DNA of 38,018 nt from Anaerolineales bacterium (GTDB lineage Bacteria > Chloroflexota > Anaerolineae > Anaerolineales > Villigracilaceae), in contig JAJTXU010000017.1 of the NCBI GenBank assembly GCA_021462845.1, forward strand, positions 1-38,018, written 5' to 3'. The notes under the pieces are model-generated. The model saw only the letters and a list, made by a program, of their open reading frames with translations. It had not been told where the DNA came from and made no database searches. A program made the position numbers and the translations under genes. Of the stretch, positions 24,236 through 33,690 are shown in pieces. The first letter of the stretch is position 1. Every line of letters starts with the position of its first letter.

Positions 24236-24268
24236 ATCCTTGCGAAGGTTCACAACCTTCGCAAGGAT
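24236..24268 (-). repeat. Palindromic repeat, possible terminator of the upstream lipoprotein gene
   Basis: A perfect 15-bp stem ATCCTTGCGAAGGTT / AACCTTCGCAAGGAT with loop of 3 nt, 3 bp after the lipoprotein stop. On the minus strand it ends GGATTTTAG, so it may terminate transcription. Confidence 0.7.
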
Positions 24269-24271
24269 AAT

Positions 24272-24964
24272 TCATTTTTGCAAACACGCCAACAATTCGT
24301 TCACCACGCCCTGCGGCTCGGACTTCGTCAACGCCAGCACTGGAACGGTTGCAACGGGAAACACTTCACGCAAGCCGTCTGCTAGAGCATGTCGCGGCAA
24401 GATTCCAACCGCGTTCAAATCATTCGCCAGCGCATCCGACATCTTCGCTGGGCTGACCGCCACCAACGCGGACGAAGAAACGCTTCGTCCCTCCATCACG
24501 AACGGATCGAACATCTTCTGCACATCCGCATCAGACGCATACACCCACACTTGCACGGACGGGTCGCCGAGTCCCATGAACAAGGCGCGAGCCTCGTCAA
24601 TAGTCAAATTTTGAATCGAGCTTTGACGATTCACAGCGATCAATATTTCTTCTTCGCCGATCTGATACGCAAACGAAGATAAAAAATCAGGCTCGCCAAT
24701 TTGCAATGCAATATCAGCAGAAGATGGATCATCCACGCGGATGAGGGAAGCGACAGGGTCCGCGCAGGCGTAGAGGTCGGTCAGCCACGGTTCGGCGGCG
24801 AACGTCGAATAGACGGTAACAGGTTGAAGGGAGGCTTGAGGCGTTTTCGTCGAGCAGGAGAATAAGAGGAAAGAGGAAAGAAGAAAGAGGACGAGGGTCG
24901 TGGAGCGGATTGGCAATCCGCTGAGAATAATCGCGGGATACCATCCCGCGCCACGAATCACCAT
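24272..24964 (-). CDS. Small lipoprotein, solute-binding-like
   Basis: Up to 230 residues. A hydrophobic signal (LVLFLLSSFLLFSC) ends in a lipobox. The mature part (VTVYSTFAAEPWLTDLYACADP..., IGEEEILIAVNRQSSIQNLTIDEARALFMG) resembles the compact phosphate- or tungstate-type binding proteins (PstS-like), with the typical LTIDEARALFMG stretch. It is shorter than usual. The ATG at 24964 overlaps the M20 stop (ATGGTGA), but its first 16 residues are encoded by two palindromic repeats (GCGGATTGGCAATCCGC and CGCGGGAT..ATCCCGCG). A TTG at 24916 would give a more normal signal peptide. No permease is adjacent. Confidence 0.65.
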   Translation of the reverse strand: MVIRGAGWYPAIILSGLPIRSTTLVLFLLSSFLLFSCSTKTPQASLQPVTVYSTFAAEPWLTDLYACADPVASLIRVDDPSSADIALQIGEPDFLSSFAYQIGEEEILIAVNRQSSIQNLTIDEARALFMGLGDPSVQVWVYASDADVQKMFDPFVMEGRSVSSSALVAVSPAKMSDALANDLNAVGILPRHALADGLREVFPVATVPVLALTKSEPQGVVNELLACLQK

Positions 24965-26055
24965 TTGCGAATCAACTCCGCGATCAACTTCGCTTTTTGT
25001 TCGAGGCTGTCGGCGAAAATAAATTCACGGTCCGAGTGATAGCCCTCGCCCACCGCGCCCATGCCGTCGAGCAATGGGATGCCGAGCGGCGCGACAAAAT
25101 TTCCATCCGATGCACCGCCCGTGCCGCCCGCTTTGAGTTCCATGCCGAGCGGCGCGGCGATTGACTTTGCTTTTTCAAACGTGGACTTCATCAGATCATC
25201 GAACGGCATCGGCGGACGATTCAATTCGCCCGTGACTTCAATTGACGTTCCATCGAGAACAGGTTTGAGTTTGTTCATTTCCGATTCAAGCCGCTCCCAC
25301 TCGCCCGCCTGCATCACGCGCACATCCACTTCGATGTGCGCGTCCTCCGGCACAACATTCGACACCGTGCCTCCGCGCATCACGCCGACATTCACCGTCG
25401 TTTGTTTTTCATAATCGGTCAATTTTTGAATCGTGATCACCTGATGCGACATCTCTTCGATTGCGTTGCGTCCCGCTTGATGATCGCCGCCCGCGTGCGC
25501 CGCGCGTCCGCGAACTGTCACTTTGAATCCGCCCGTGCCTTTGCGCCATGTTTTGAGCGAGCCATCGAGCAACGCGCCTTCCATCACCAACACCAGCGCG
25601 GACTCTTTCGCCAGCGACTCAATCAACGCGCGCGATGTATGACTGCCAATCTCTTCGTCGGATGTGCACAACAGCGTGACAGGGCGATTCAACCCGGACC
25701 TTTGGGCTGACTCGACCGCGGCGAGCGCGATGACAATCCCAGCCTTCATGTCCAGCGTGCCAGGACCGAAAATTTTCCCGCCCTCTTCGCGGTAGGGAGT
25801 TTTTTGAATCGTGCCGAGGGGGAAGACAGTGTCCATGTGGCAGAGGATCAAGATCGAAGGATAAAGGCTGACGGATGAAGGATGAAAGCGCGCAAGGATA
25901 TGATTCCCCGTTTCGCTATTTTGAATCACCTCAACCTGCCCGCCAAGTTTGCGCATTTCATCAGCGACGATGGCGCCAACGCGATCAACAGCGGATTTGT
26001 CATGCGAGGGGGATTCGGTTTCGACGAGAGTCTTGAGGAGTTGTGTTAGTTTCAT
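24958..26055 (-). CDS. M20 family metallopeptidase (glutamate carboxypeptidase-like)
   Basis: A 365-residue di-zinc peptidase. Metal ligands and catalytic residues are visible as HMDT (His73, Asp75), GPGTLDMKAG (Asp102), TSDEEIGS (Glu134/Glu135), and a C-terminal GYHSDREF. The dimerisation domain lies between. GGASDGN is the usual M20 motif near the C terminus. Close relatives remove C-terminal glutamate from folates or peptides. Residues about 58-69 (HPSSVSLYPS) are encoded by a CATCCTTCATCC-type simple sequence also seen in non-coding DNA at 35459 and 37240, so this stretch may be an in-frame insertion. It likely lies downstream of uppP in one transcript (53-bp gap). Confidence 0.9.
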   Translation of the reverse strand: MKLTQLLKTLVETESPSHDKSAVDRVGAIVADEMRKLGGQVEVIQNSETGNHILARFHPSSVSLYPSILILCHMDTVFPLGTIQKTPYREEGGKIFGPGTLDMKAGIVIALAAVESAQRSGLNRPVTLLCTSDEEIGSHTSRALIESLAKESALVLVMEGALLDGSLKTWRKGTGGFKVTVRGRAAHAGGDHQAGRNAIEEMSHQVITIQKLTDYEKQTTVNVGVMRGGTVSNVVPEDAHIEVDVRVMQAGEWERLESEMNKLKPVLDGTSIEVTGELNRPPMPFDDLMKSTFEKAKSIAAPLGMELKAGGTGGASDGNFVAPLGIPLLDGMGAVGEGYHSDREFIFADSLEQKAKLIAELIRKW

Positions 26056-26107
26056 GGTTGGTGTAGCCCAGTGAAGAAGTTACCAGTGAACAGTTATCAG
26101 TTTAGTT

Positions 26108-26923
26108 TTAGGACAATAACAGAATAATACTGCCGACGACCGCGCAATAGGCGGCGAATACATACAACGAACGATGACTCAAATAATGGATCAGCCATTT
26201 GATGGCAAACCAGCCAACAATCGCAGCCGTGACAAATCCCACCGCGAGCAAAGGCAGGAATTCGCTGAGATTCGGCATTTGCAACACATCGATCATTTCG
26301 TAGCCCCCCGCAGCGAGCATAACGGGAATCGACATCAAGAACGCAAACCGCGCCGCGGATGGACGGTCGAATCCGCGAAACATGCCGCCAGCGATAGTTG
26401 TTCCGCTTCGTGAGGCGCCGGGAAAAACGGCAATGATCTGCATTACTCCAACGAAGAACGCATCAAGCCAAGTCATGGAATCGAGTGTTCGATTCTTTTT
26501 TGTAAGCCATTCAGCGAGCGTGAGTAAAACTGCCGCAGTGAATAGTCGAACTGACGCTTGAAGTATGGGATGTTGAAACATCGCTTCGACTGCATCTTTC
26601 AATAAATATCCCGCAAGCAGTGCGGGGATGGTGGCGATGATAATATACCAGCCAAGTTTTGCCTCGGGTTTCAGACTTCCGAAGTCTCTGAGACTTCGGA
26701 AGTCTAACGTCGCTCGCGCAATCGAAAGTAAATCCTTCCAATAAAACGCAAAGAGGGAGACGAGCGTTCCAAGCTGGACGATGACGAGAAACGAGAACAT
26801 CGCGTCATTGGCGGGGATTCCTAACAATTGTTGACCGATGAGCAGATGCGCCGTAGATGAAACTGGAATGAATTCGGTCAGTCCCTGGATGACGCCGAGG
26901 AGGATGGCTTGGAAGAGGGTCAT
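26108..26923 (-). CDS. uppP: Undecaprenyl-diphosphatase
   Basis: A 271-residue multi-pass protein that dephosphorylates undecaprenyl diphosphate, recycling the lipid carrier for cell-wall and glycan synthesis. The two active-site motifs are seen: GLTEFIPVSSTAHLL near the N terminus and PGASRSGTTIAGGM in the middle. Start 26923 (MTLFQAI) gives the standard family N terminus. A perfect 15-bp palindromic repeat (26673-26705) lies inside the reading frame and encodes DFRSLRDFGSL in a cytoplasmic or external loop, apparently a tolerated insertion. Confidence 0.93.
   Translation of the reverse strand: MTLFQAILLGVIQGLTEFIPVSSTAHLLIGQQLLGIPANDAMFSFLVIVQLGTLVSLFAFYWKDLLSIARATLDFRSLRDFGSLKPEAKLGWYIIIATIPALLAGYLLKDAVEAMFQHPILQASVRLFTAAVLLTLAEWLTKKNRTLDSMTWLDAFFVGVMQIIAVFPGASRSGTTIAGGMFRGFDRPSAARFAFLMSIPVMLAAGGYEMIDVLQMPNLSEFLPLLAVGFVTAAIVGWFAIKWLIHYLSHRSLYVFAAYCAVVGSIILLLS
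26673..26705. repeat. Palindromic repeat inside the uppP reading frame
   Basis: AGACTTCCGAAGTCT and its exact reverse complement separated by CTG. It is the same design (15-bp arms, 3-nt loop) as the intergenic element at 24236, but lies in coding DNA. Confidence 0.85.
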
Positions 26924-26939
26924 TGTTCTCGATGATTTT

Positions 26940-28136
<1,197 letters not shown>

Positions 28137-28299
28137 ACGGGTGGCCGACATACGATGAATGATAAAATCCTAACCATAGTTATTCCTGCCCAGTTGAAAT
28201 TGTTCTATATCGCGTAAGCGAGAAGCGACCCGTCAACTTTGAGGGGTAATTGGCAAATGAAAATTAGAAAGAAGAGATTTTTGTGAGTTTCATGATGAT

Positions 28300-28752
28300 A
28301 TGGTCAACCAATTTGGACAAGATTACAAAGGTTATTTTCAACTTGAGCCTTGGCACGACCCAAATAATGAGTATTGGGCTCAGATATATATGAGAAGAAG
28401 AATTAGCCAAGCAATAGATCATTGCAAGAATTGTACCTCTACGGATAAATTTATCGTTGCCGCTCTTTCCCAAAACGGATCAGGTTTTGATTGGAAGAGT
28501 GCAGAGGAACTTTCGACTGTTGGCCCTAATCTTTTTTGGCGCAAAGAGAAAAGCGGAGTTATAAGATGGGACGCCTATTTTGATGAACGAATCGCCAAGA
28601 AAGGATACCGAGGATGGTTTGATACTCGTCATCAACTTGACCTGTTTGCAAATTTTGTGTGGAAACTTAAGAGTGAGAATTGGTATGTTCCATCTGACCT
28701 TAAATGGAACGACATTATCTGGCCCCTGGTGTATGACACCTATTCTCCTTAA
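28300..28752 (+). CDS. Unrecognised AT-rich protein, possible orphan toxin-type domain
   Basis: 150 residues, rich in Trp, Tyr, Asp and Arg, with no membrane segment and no family I recognise. Blocks such as WHDPNNEYWAQIYMRRRISQ and GWFDTRHQLDLFANFVWKL look like a compact helical enzyme domain. The DNA is clearly more AT-rich than the metabolic genes around it. It is followed after 18 nt by a membrane-anchored protein and then by the RHS tip array, the same order (soluble domain, then anchored partner) as the two toxin/immunity pairs downstream. I infer, weakly, that it is a tip domain that lost its RHS core. The start could be earlier: the frame is open from 28261. Confidence 0.5.
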   Translation: MVNQFGQDYKGYFQLEPWHDPNNEYWAQIYMRRRISQAIDHCKNCTSTDKFIVAALSQNGSGFDWKSAEELSTVGPNLFWRKEKSGVIRWDAYFDERIAKKGYRGWFDTRHQLDLFANFVWKLKSENWYVPSDLKWNDIIWPLVYDTYSP

Positions 28753-28770
28753 ACCCGAGGTTATCGGACC

Positions 28771-29541
28771 ATGAAAGATAAAGCTCTCATCAAAAATGTA
28801 ACTCTGCTATTGATGATTGTTACTATTGTGGCATTTTCTATAGCAGTGTACATAATTAATCCTACTTTTTCGGATCAAACCAGGGAATCGCCGAATGGGT
28901 TAAGCGATTACTTTGAAACGCGCTACTTTGAAATAGATCCAAGGACAATTCTTGAAAGCCTAGATAGAAGAAACGTAGATGTATTTTTGCCTCTAACAGC
29001 AACTCCTGATGCCTTTGATAAACTATACAGCGTCCCGCCGCCTTGGAAGCAATCTGATTATCTGAACATATCGAATGCTCTCCATCGATTTGTTTGGAAT
29101 GAAGATATCGACGACTGGCTAATAGAGAGTATGTCTTTCTATGGAGATTGTCGATATGATCCACTCGGCTTTGATCTTTTCAAAATTACATACTTTAAGG
29201 ACATTGGAACACAGCAATATGCCGCGCACGAAATAGATCTTTTTTCGCTTTACGGCGGCGCGGCTGTTGGAGGTGGAACCAATTTTCCAAAACCCTTATT
29301 TGGCTGGAAAAGTATCGACCCGGAAAGACTCAATATAACTGCGGAAGATGCACTAAGAATTGCGGAAGATAATGGCGGAAAAGAAACTCGACTATCTTAT
29401 AAGAACGAATGTGAGATTTCCGTCTTGATAAGTTCACGCAGACAGATATGGATGGTTGGCTATTATCCCGACAATACTATTGGTCCTATTTTTGAAATCA
29501 CAATTAATCCATTCACGGGAGAGTTCAAGATTCGCAATTAA
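28771..29541 (+). CDS. Membrane-anchored extracellular protein, possible immunity partner
   Basis: 256 residues. A single N-terminal membrane segment (VTLLLMIVTIVAFSIAVYII) is followed by a long outside domain. The end (LNITAEDALRIAEDNGG... WMVGYYPDNTIGPIFEITINPFTGEFKI) resembles a PepSY-like fold. AT-rich like the preceding gene and closely spaced, so probably co-transcribed. It resembles the downstream immunity candidates only in general layout (short cytoplasmic end, one anchor, outside domain), not in sequence. Function is unknown. Confidence 0.55.
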   Translation: MKDKALIKNVTLLLMIVTIVAFSIAVYIINPTFSDQTRESPNGLSDYFETRYFEIDPRTILESLDRRNVDVFLPLTATPDAFDKLYSVPPPWKQSDYLNISNALHRFVWNEDIDDWLIESMSFYGDCRYDPLGFDLFKITYFKDIGTQQYAAHEIDLFSLYGGAAVGGGTNFPKPLFGWKSIDPERLNITAEDALRIAEDNGGKETRLSYKNECEISVLISSRRQIWMVGYYPDNTIGPIFEITINPFTGEFKIRN

Positions 29542-29664
29542 CCTTGATGAACGATATTTTGATTCGATTGTTTATGTAATGTTGTGAATTGACAACGAGC
29601 GTCAACGGCCTTCTCGATAGACGAAACAAACCAATATCTCTACGGAGTTGGTAGAATCGCCCAA

Positions 29665-30759
29665 GTGAACACAGTTACTGATTATTTCCTCGCTGACGCC
29701 CTCGGCTCGGTGCGCCAATTGACAGACGCACAAGGCGCGGTGACGCTCGCCAAGTCCTACCAACCGTACGGAGAGACGCTTACGAGCGCGGGGAATGGGA
29801 CAAGTCCCTTCGCGTTTACGGGCGAGCAGGTGGATGTCAGCGGGTTGACGTATCTCCGCGCGCGCTACTACTCGAGCGGCGATGGACGTTTCCTCACCCG
29901 CGATACGTGGATGGGGGAGTACAACCGTCCGCTGTCGTTGAATCGGTGGGGGTATGTGGAGGGGAATCCGGTAAACTATACAGATCCATCAGGATTATGT
30001 GGTCTACCGGGAGAACCACCATGTCCTCCTGACCGGCGGGAAAATGGCACGGGTGTATTGCCTGAGTGGTGGGTAGTAGGTCAAGCAGAAGTGCAATCAC
30101 AAATATACGTAGATGGACTTGGCTATTTTGATACAGGGCATCTACGCAGGGGATGGAGAACAGCAGGCTTTTTTATTAAAGAGATAGAGGCGTCGCTCAA
30201 TCGAGGCGACGGTGTATTCCAAAATCCTGCAATCTCCCAAAAGTGGAATAAGAAAGAACAGAAGTGGGAAACCGTTTACTTAGCCTACTACTCTGTTACT
30301 GCAAAGGTTGCTAAAGATCGTAATGGCCGGTTCGATAGGAATCATATACTCGGTCTTGCGTATGGAATGTATATAGACTTTGAGCTTGGTTACGAAGAGT
30401 ACCAATATAGTACACCGTGGTGGGAAGACCACTTCTCGGGATTTGGTCCAGCAGATTTACCATCGGATCATTTGGGTTTCTGGGCATATGTGAATGGTTA
30501 CGAAATAGACGAAATCCCAAGCTTATTGCAGTGTCTCGGCAATATACGCGTTTTGGGCGGGAAAGCTAGTAGTGTTGTTATGACATCCTATGGCATTGCG
30601 GAGAATCATGAACTCTTGCCGATGATAAATGATACTGTTCGCACGGGAAGATATACAGCCTATACAACAAAAAATATAGCCTGGCCAGCATTTTTGGAAA
30701 TTCAGCCGATTCCGAGTGGGCCAAATACATGGCAAAGGGGATATGATTGGCAAAAATGA
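29665..30759 (+). CDS. RHS core tip with C-terminal domain variant 1 (putative polymorphic toxin)
   Basis: 364 codons from a GTG; the RHS-like frame in fact reads back to about 29620 (DETNQYLYG), so this is a fragment, not a full RHS protein. Residues 1-110 are RHS core: DALGSVRQLT, SYQPYGE, FTGEQ, YLRARYYSSGDGRFLTRD, NRWGYVEGNPVNYTDPSG, the hallmark of the point where toxin domains are joined. Residues 111-364 are a variable domain I do not recognise. It shares FD-x2-HL-x-RGWR (His159), LPSDHLGFWAYVNG and EIQPIPSGP-x-TW with variant 2 at 32584. It overlaps its immunity candidate by ATGA. It has no signal or delivery part of its own and may be used by recombination into a full-length RHS gene elsewhere. 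Confidence 0.75.
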   Translation: MNTVTDYFLADALGSVRQLTDAQGAVTLAKSYQPYGETLTSAGNGTSPFAFTGEQVDVSGLTYLRARYYSSGDGRFLTRDTWMGEYNRPLSLNRWGYVEGNPVNYTDPSGLCGLPGEPPCPPDRRENGTGVLPEWWVVGQAEVQSQIYVDGLGYFDTGHLRRGWRTAGFFIKEIEASLNRGDGVFQNPAISQKWNKKEQKWETVYLAYYSVTAKVAKDRNGRFDRNHILGLAYGMYIDFELGYEEYQYSTPWWEDHFSGFGPADLPSDHLGFWAYVNGYEIDEIPSLLQCLGNIRVLGGKASSVVMTSYGIAENHELLPMINDTVRTGRYTAYTTKNIAWPAFLEIQPIPSGPNTWQRGYDWQK

Positions 30760-31175
30760 AGAAAAACACGAGAATACTCCTGTTGGTTATCTTAGCCGTT
30801 GTGTTTGCCCTTGGCGCAAAATTGTGGGCAGACAAGTCAACGATCGGGGGTGATGAGTACTCATCACCCCCGATTGACCCAGCAATTGAGCTGGCATTTG
30901 ATTTTGCACATGCCCTTCAAAGGAACGACCTGAGGGCTTACGATATGATTGATCCAAACCTAAAACCGCGTCTTGATGAATGGATGAATTCACATAAGAG
31001 CCGGGAATGTGTTCGTGATGTTGATTATTCATTAATTAGTGCCGGCACGAATTCGGGAAAAATGATTATATTTGGCTGTTTTACTGAAACATTTTACTTG
31101 GATTTTGAAGTTGACGACATTGTCATCAAGGATTTGAAAGTGATCGATTGGGGCGAAGTGAGAGAGGGAAATTGA
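30756..31175 (+). CDS. Putative immunity protein 1, membrane-anchored
   Basis: 139 residues with one N-terminal membrane segment (ILLLVILAVVFALGAKLW) and an outside domain. It is paralogous to the protein at 33687: both carry AYDMIDP-x-L-x-P-x-LDEWM-x2-H. The ATG overlaps the toxin stop (ATGA), so the two are translated together. An anchored immunity protein implies that the toxin acts at or outside the membrane; this is inference. A perfect 32-bp palindrome (30843-30874) encodes the linker after the anchor. Its last codon is followed at once by an RHS fragment. Confidence 0.7.
   Translation: MKKNTRILLLVILAVVFALGAKLWADKSTIGGDEYSSPPIDPAIELAFDFAHALQRNDLRAYDMIDPNLKPRLDEWMNSHKSRECVRDVDYSLISAGTNSGKMIIFGCFTETFYLDFEVDDIVIKDLKVIDWGEVREGN
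30843..30874. repeat. Perfect 32-bp palindrome inside immunity gene 1
   Basis: 16-bp arms with no loop, centred on GAGT|ACTC and reading ATCGGGGGTGATGAGT on each strand. It encodes the linker IGGDEYSSPPID. Confidence 0.9.
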
Positions 31176-31565
31176 TCAGGGAGGTTTGATTTACGCGCCG
31201 ATTCCGCCAACCGCCTAACCTCCATCAGCGGAGGGCAGACCGCAACTTATGCCTACAACGGACTCGGCGACCGCCTCTCGCAAAACGGAGTGAACTACAC
31301 GCTCGATCTTAACTCGGGTCTTACCCAAGTCTTGAACGACGGAACAAACACATACCTCTACGGCGCTGGTAGAATCGCCCAAGTGAACACAGGTACTGAA
31401 TATTTCCTAGGAGATGCTTTGGGAAGTGTAAGGCAACTGACAGACGCCAGCGGCGACATTACGCTTGCCAAGGGATATGATCCGTATGGGAGTGTTGCTC
31501 AATCTGTTGGAAGTGGGGAAAGTATCTATGCTTACACGGGCGAGCAGACGGATGTCAGCGGGAAA
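31176..31565 (+). pseudogene. RHS core fragment without start or tip
   Basis: The frame reads ADSANRLTSISGG, YAYNGLGDRLSQNG, LTQVLNDGTNTYLYGAGRIAQ, DALGSVRQLTD, YTGEQTDVSG: the longest RHS stretch in the window. It begins directly after the immunity-1 stop and breaks off at TDVSG, exactly where the HEPN/MNT pair begins. No start codon or toxin domain; a recombination remnant. Confidence 0.8.
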
Positions 31566-31598
31566 AATTTATTCCAGCGAAGTCAGGCAAAAACCATA

Positions 31599-31961
31599 TC
31601 AAACCGCCAGCGGTATCGCTTCGCTGGAAATGTTCTGATACAACCCCGCTCGAATCTCACGCATATATTGCCAACGCGCCGCGCCGATCACGCGCGCATC
31701 GAGCAGAACATCGTATTCCAATGAAACGTCCGCGCTGAACTTGCAAATCTCGTCCCGAACCTGCCACGTTTCATCAGCAACGATCACCGCCACGTCAATA
31801 TCTGAATCGGCGGTCGCTTCGCCGCGGGCTTTCGAGCCGAAGAGCATCGCCTGTTGAAGTTGACTGCCGTAGGTCGAACGGAGGCGCGCTAAAAATTCCG
31901 AAATCGCTTTTTGTTCAATCTCAGATAAGTTTTTTACAACAGGCTTTGTTTCCGCAACCAT
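31599..31961 (-). CDS. MNT-type nucleotidyltransferase 2 (probable antitoxin)
   Basis: 120 residues with a full minimal nucleotidyltransferase motif: FGSKARGEATADSDIDVAV (Gly42-Ser43, Asp54, Asp56), plus a third acidic position in LEYDVLLD. Paired with the HEPN gene just upstream, whose coding region it overlaps by 28 nt. Gene order (HEPN then MNT) is the reverse of the pair at 7480-8345, and the proteins belong to different subfamilies, so the two pairs are not recent duplicates. In studied systems the MNT partner neutralises the HEPN RNase. Confidence 0.85.
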   Translation of the reverse strand: MVAETKPVVKNLSEIEQKAISEFLARLRSTYGSQLQQAMLFGSKARGEATADSDIDVAVIVADETWQVRDEICKFSADVSLEYDVLLDARVIGAARWQYMREIRAGLYQNISSEAIPLAV

Positions 31962-32332
31962 GCTTCGACCTCCTCGATAAACGCTCCCGCATCGCTCACG
32001 TCATTGACTGCCTGCGCTTGCTCGATTCTCAGATTAATATCGTAATCTCCCGATTGGCGATGCGCCATGATGCGTTGATACACCTCGCTCCATTTCACAT
32101 CCAACTCGCCCGTTTTGATAAAGTGCTGACGGAATGCCGAGAGAACCGCGCTGTGTTTTCCAAACGACATACCTTTTGCGAACAACAACGCGCTGGCGGC
32201 ATAGAAGACCGCATAATACGCTCGGTTGCACGCCGAGCCGTAAAAATCGTTCCCAAGATTTAACCTTGCGACCTCCAACACCTCGCGGGCATTTTCCATG
32301 TACAGGCGAAGATTGTCTTTAGGATCGGGCAT
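31934..32332 (-). CDS. HEPN domain protein (UPF0332-type, probable toxin)
   Basis: 132 residues, helical. CNRAYYAVFYAASALLFAKG, GKHSAVLSAFRQHFIKTG and AHRQSGDYD are typical of the UPF0332 branch of HEPN proteins, many of which are RNases silenced by an MNT partner. Start 32332 (MPDPKDN) is chosen because it fits the family and lies 6 nt after TATACT. The longer frame to 32623 runs backwards through RHS repeat DNA and is rejected. The pair sits inside the RHS array on the opposite strand. Confidence 0.8.
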   Translation of the reverse strand: MPDPKDNLRLYMENAREVLEVARLNLGNDFYGSACNRAYYAVFYAASALLFAKGMSFGKHSAVLSAFRQHFIKTGELDVKWSEVYQRIMAHRQSGDYDINLRIEQAQAVNDVSDAGAFIEEVEAWLRKQSLL

Positions 32333-32338
32333 GAGCAA

Positions 32339-32344
32339 AGTATA
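32339..32344 (-). promoter_or_regulatory. -10 element for the HEPN/MNT pair (leaderless type)
   Basis: TATACT on the minus strand, 6 nt before the HEPN ATG; no ribosome site. It lies at the border with the next RHS fragment. Confidence 0.45.
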
Positions 32345-32350
32345 ATCGAA

Positions 32351-32587
32351 AACTAAATCGCCCAAGTGAACGCCTCCACACTGATTACTGCTCACTATCT
32401 TTTGATTGCCCTCCGCCACCTCACGAACGGACAAGGCGCGGTGACGCTCGCCAAGTCCTATCAACCGTATGGAGAGCCGCTTGCGAGCGCGGGGAATGGG
32501 ACAAGTCCCTTCGCGTTTACGGGCGAGCAGACGGATGTCAGCGGGTTGATGTATCTTCGTGCAGCACTGGTAGAATCGCCCAAGTGA
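32351..32587 (+). pseudogene. Decayed RHS mini-fragment
   Basis: It keeps GQGAVTLAKSYQPYGEPLASAG and FTGEQTDVSG, but its first third (the DALGSVRQ part) is scrambled. It ends ...YLRAALVESPK-stop, where the next RHS copy begins in another frame. Same end point as the fragment at 34203-34465. Confidence 0.75.
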
Positions 32588-33690
32588 ACACAAGCACCGA
32601 ATACTTGGTTTCGACAAGCTCAACCCACCGCCTCGCTGACGCCCTCGGCTCTGCCGTCAGGGACCAATTGACAGACACACAAGGCGCAGTGACCCTCGCC
32701 AAATCCTACCAACCGTATGGAGAGCCGCTTTCGAGCGCGGGGAATGGCTCAAGTCCCTTCGCGTTCACGGGCGAGCAGACGGATGTCAGCGGGATGACGT
32801 ATCTCCGCGCGCGCTACTATTCGAGCGGCACAGGCAGGTTCCTCACCCGCGATACGTGGATGGGGGAGTACAACCGTCCACTGTCATTGAATCGGTGGGC
32901 GTATGTGGAGGGGAATCCAGTTAACTACATTGATCCTACAGGACTCTGTGGCGAACCTAGATCATCCCCATGCCCTGATTGGTGGAATAATAGTTCACAT
33001 ATCTATGTGGAAGGATATGGGTATTTTGACGTTCAGCATCTTGATAGGGGCTGGCGGTCAGCACAGTATATGGAAACGCAAATAAATGCAATGGGTGAAG
33101 GTGGCGGAACACTTCCTATGGCATCAGGTAAAGATTTTATAATCACTTATCGTGTATTCGCAAACGTTAAGAAGCTTGATAAAAAAACGAAAGTTGGCAT
33201 TATGTATGGAATTTATCAAGACTTTGAGCTTGCTTATGAAGATTATCAGGCACGCAAACTGACTAAGTTGAATTTCCCATCCGCGTTCTCCCCAGAAGAT
33301 TTACCGTCAGACCATTTGGGTTTTTGGGCATACGTAAATGGACACAGAAAGAATAAAATCCCTGATTTATTGGAGTGTTTCGGTGAAGTAAGGGATTTAG
33401 GCAATGGAATTCTAAATAATTTTGTAACTCTCGTATCTTATGAAAGCAACGATAGCGGGTTAGCATGGAGGAATCGAGATATCTTACCAATGATATATGG
33501 AAACGGTTATTACAGATTCAGTTTTCCAAAGAATTACGAATTTTTGCCAATGGTCGTTGATCACGTTCAATATGAAAATGGAGGATTTGAAACAACGACA
33601 AGAAACATAAATTGGCCGACACTGTTTGAAATCCAGCCCATTCCGAGCGGACCGTCCACTTGGCGAAGGGAAAATGTGTTCGAAAAATGA
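32584..33690 (+). CDS. RHS core tip with C-terminal domain variant 2 (putative polymorphic toxin)
   Basis: 368 codons from a GTG. Residues 1-120 are RHS core (FTGEQTDVSGMTYLRARYYSS, NRWAYVEGNPVNYIDPTG). Two small insertions disturb the first 30 residues: EYLVSTSSTHR, encoded by a common repeat GGTTTCGACAAGCTCAACC, and SAVRD. Residues 121-368 are a divergent homologue of the domain at 29665: IYVEGYGYFDVQHLDRGWRS, YGIYQDFELAYEDYQ, EDLPSDHLGFWAYVNG, PDLLECFGEVRDLG and EIQPIPSGPSTW are shared. The domain DNA is AT-rich. It overlaps its immunity candidate by ATGA. I do not recognise the fold; conserved His, Asp and Arg make it a candidate enzyme. Confidence 0.75.
   Translation: MNTSTEYLVSTSSTHRLADALGSAVRDQLTDTQGAVTLAKSYQPYGEPLSSAGNGSSPFAFTGEQTDVSGMTYLRARYYSSGTGRFLTRDTWMGEYNRPLSLNRWAYVEGNPVNYIDPTGLCGEPRSSPCPDWWNNSSHIYVEGYGYFDVQHLDRGWRSAQYMETQINAMGEGGGTLPMASGKDFIITYRVFANVKKLDKKTKVGIMYGIYQDFELAYEDYQARKLTKLNFPSAFSPEDLPSDHLGFWAYVNGHRKNKIPDLLECFGEVRDLGNGILNNFVTLVSYESNDSGLAWRNRDILPMIYGNGYYRFSFPKNYEFLPMVVDHVQYENGGFETTTRNINWPTLFEIQPIPSGPSTWRRENVFEK

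Noticed and set aside
32333-32623. 97-residue N-terminal extension of the HEPN protein
   Set aside because: It is the reverse strand of an RHS fragment; a -10 box and the family start support 32332.
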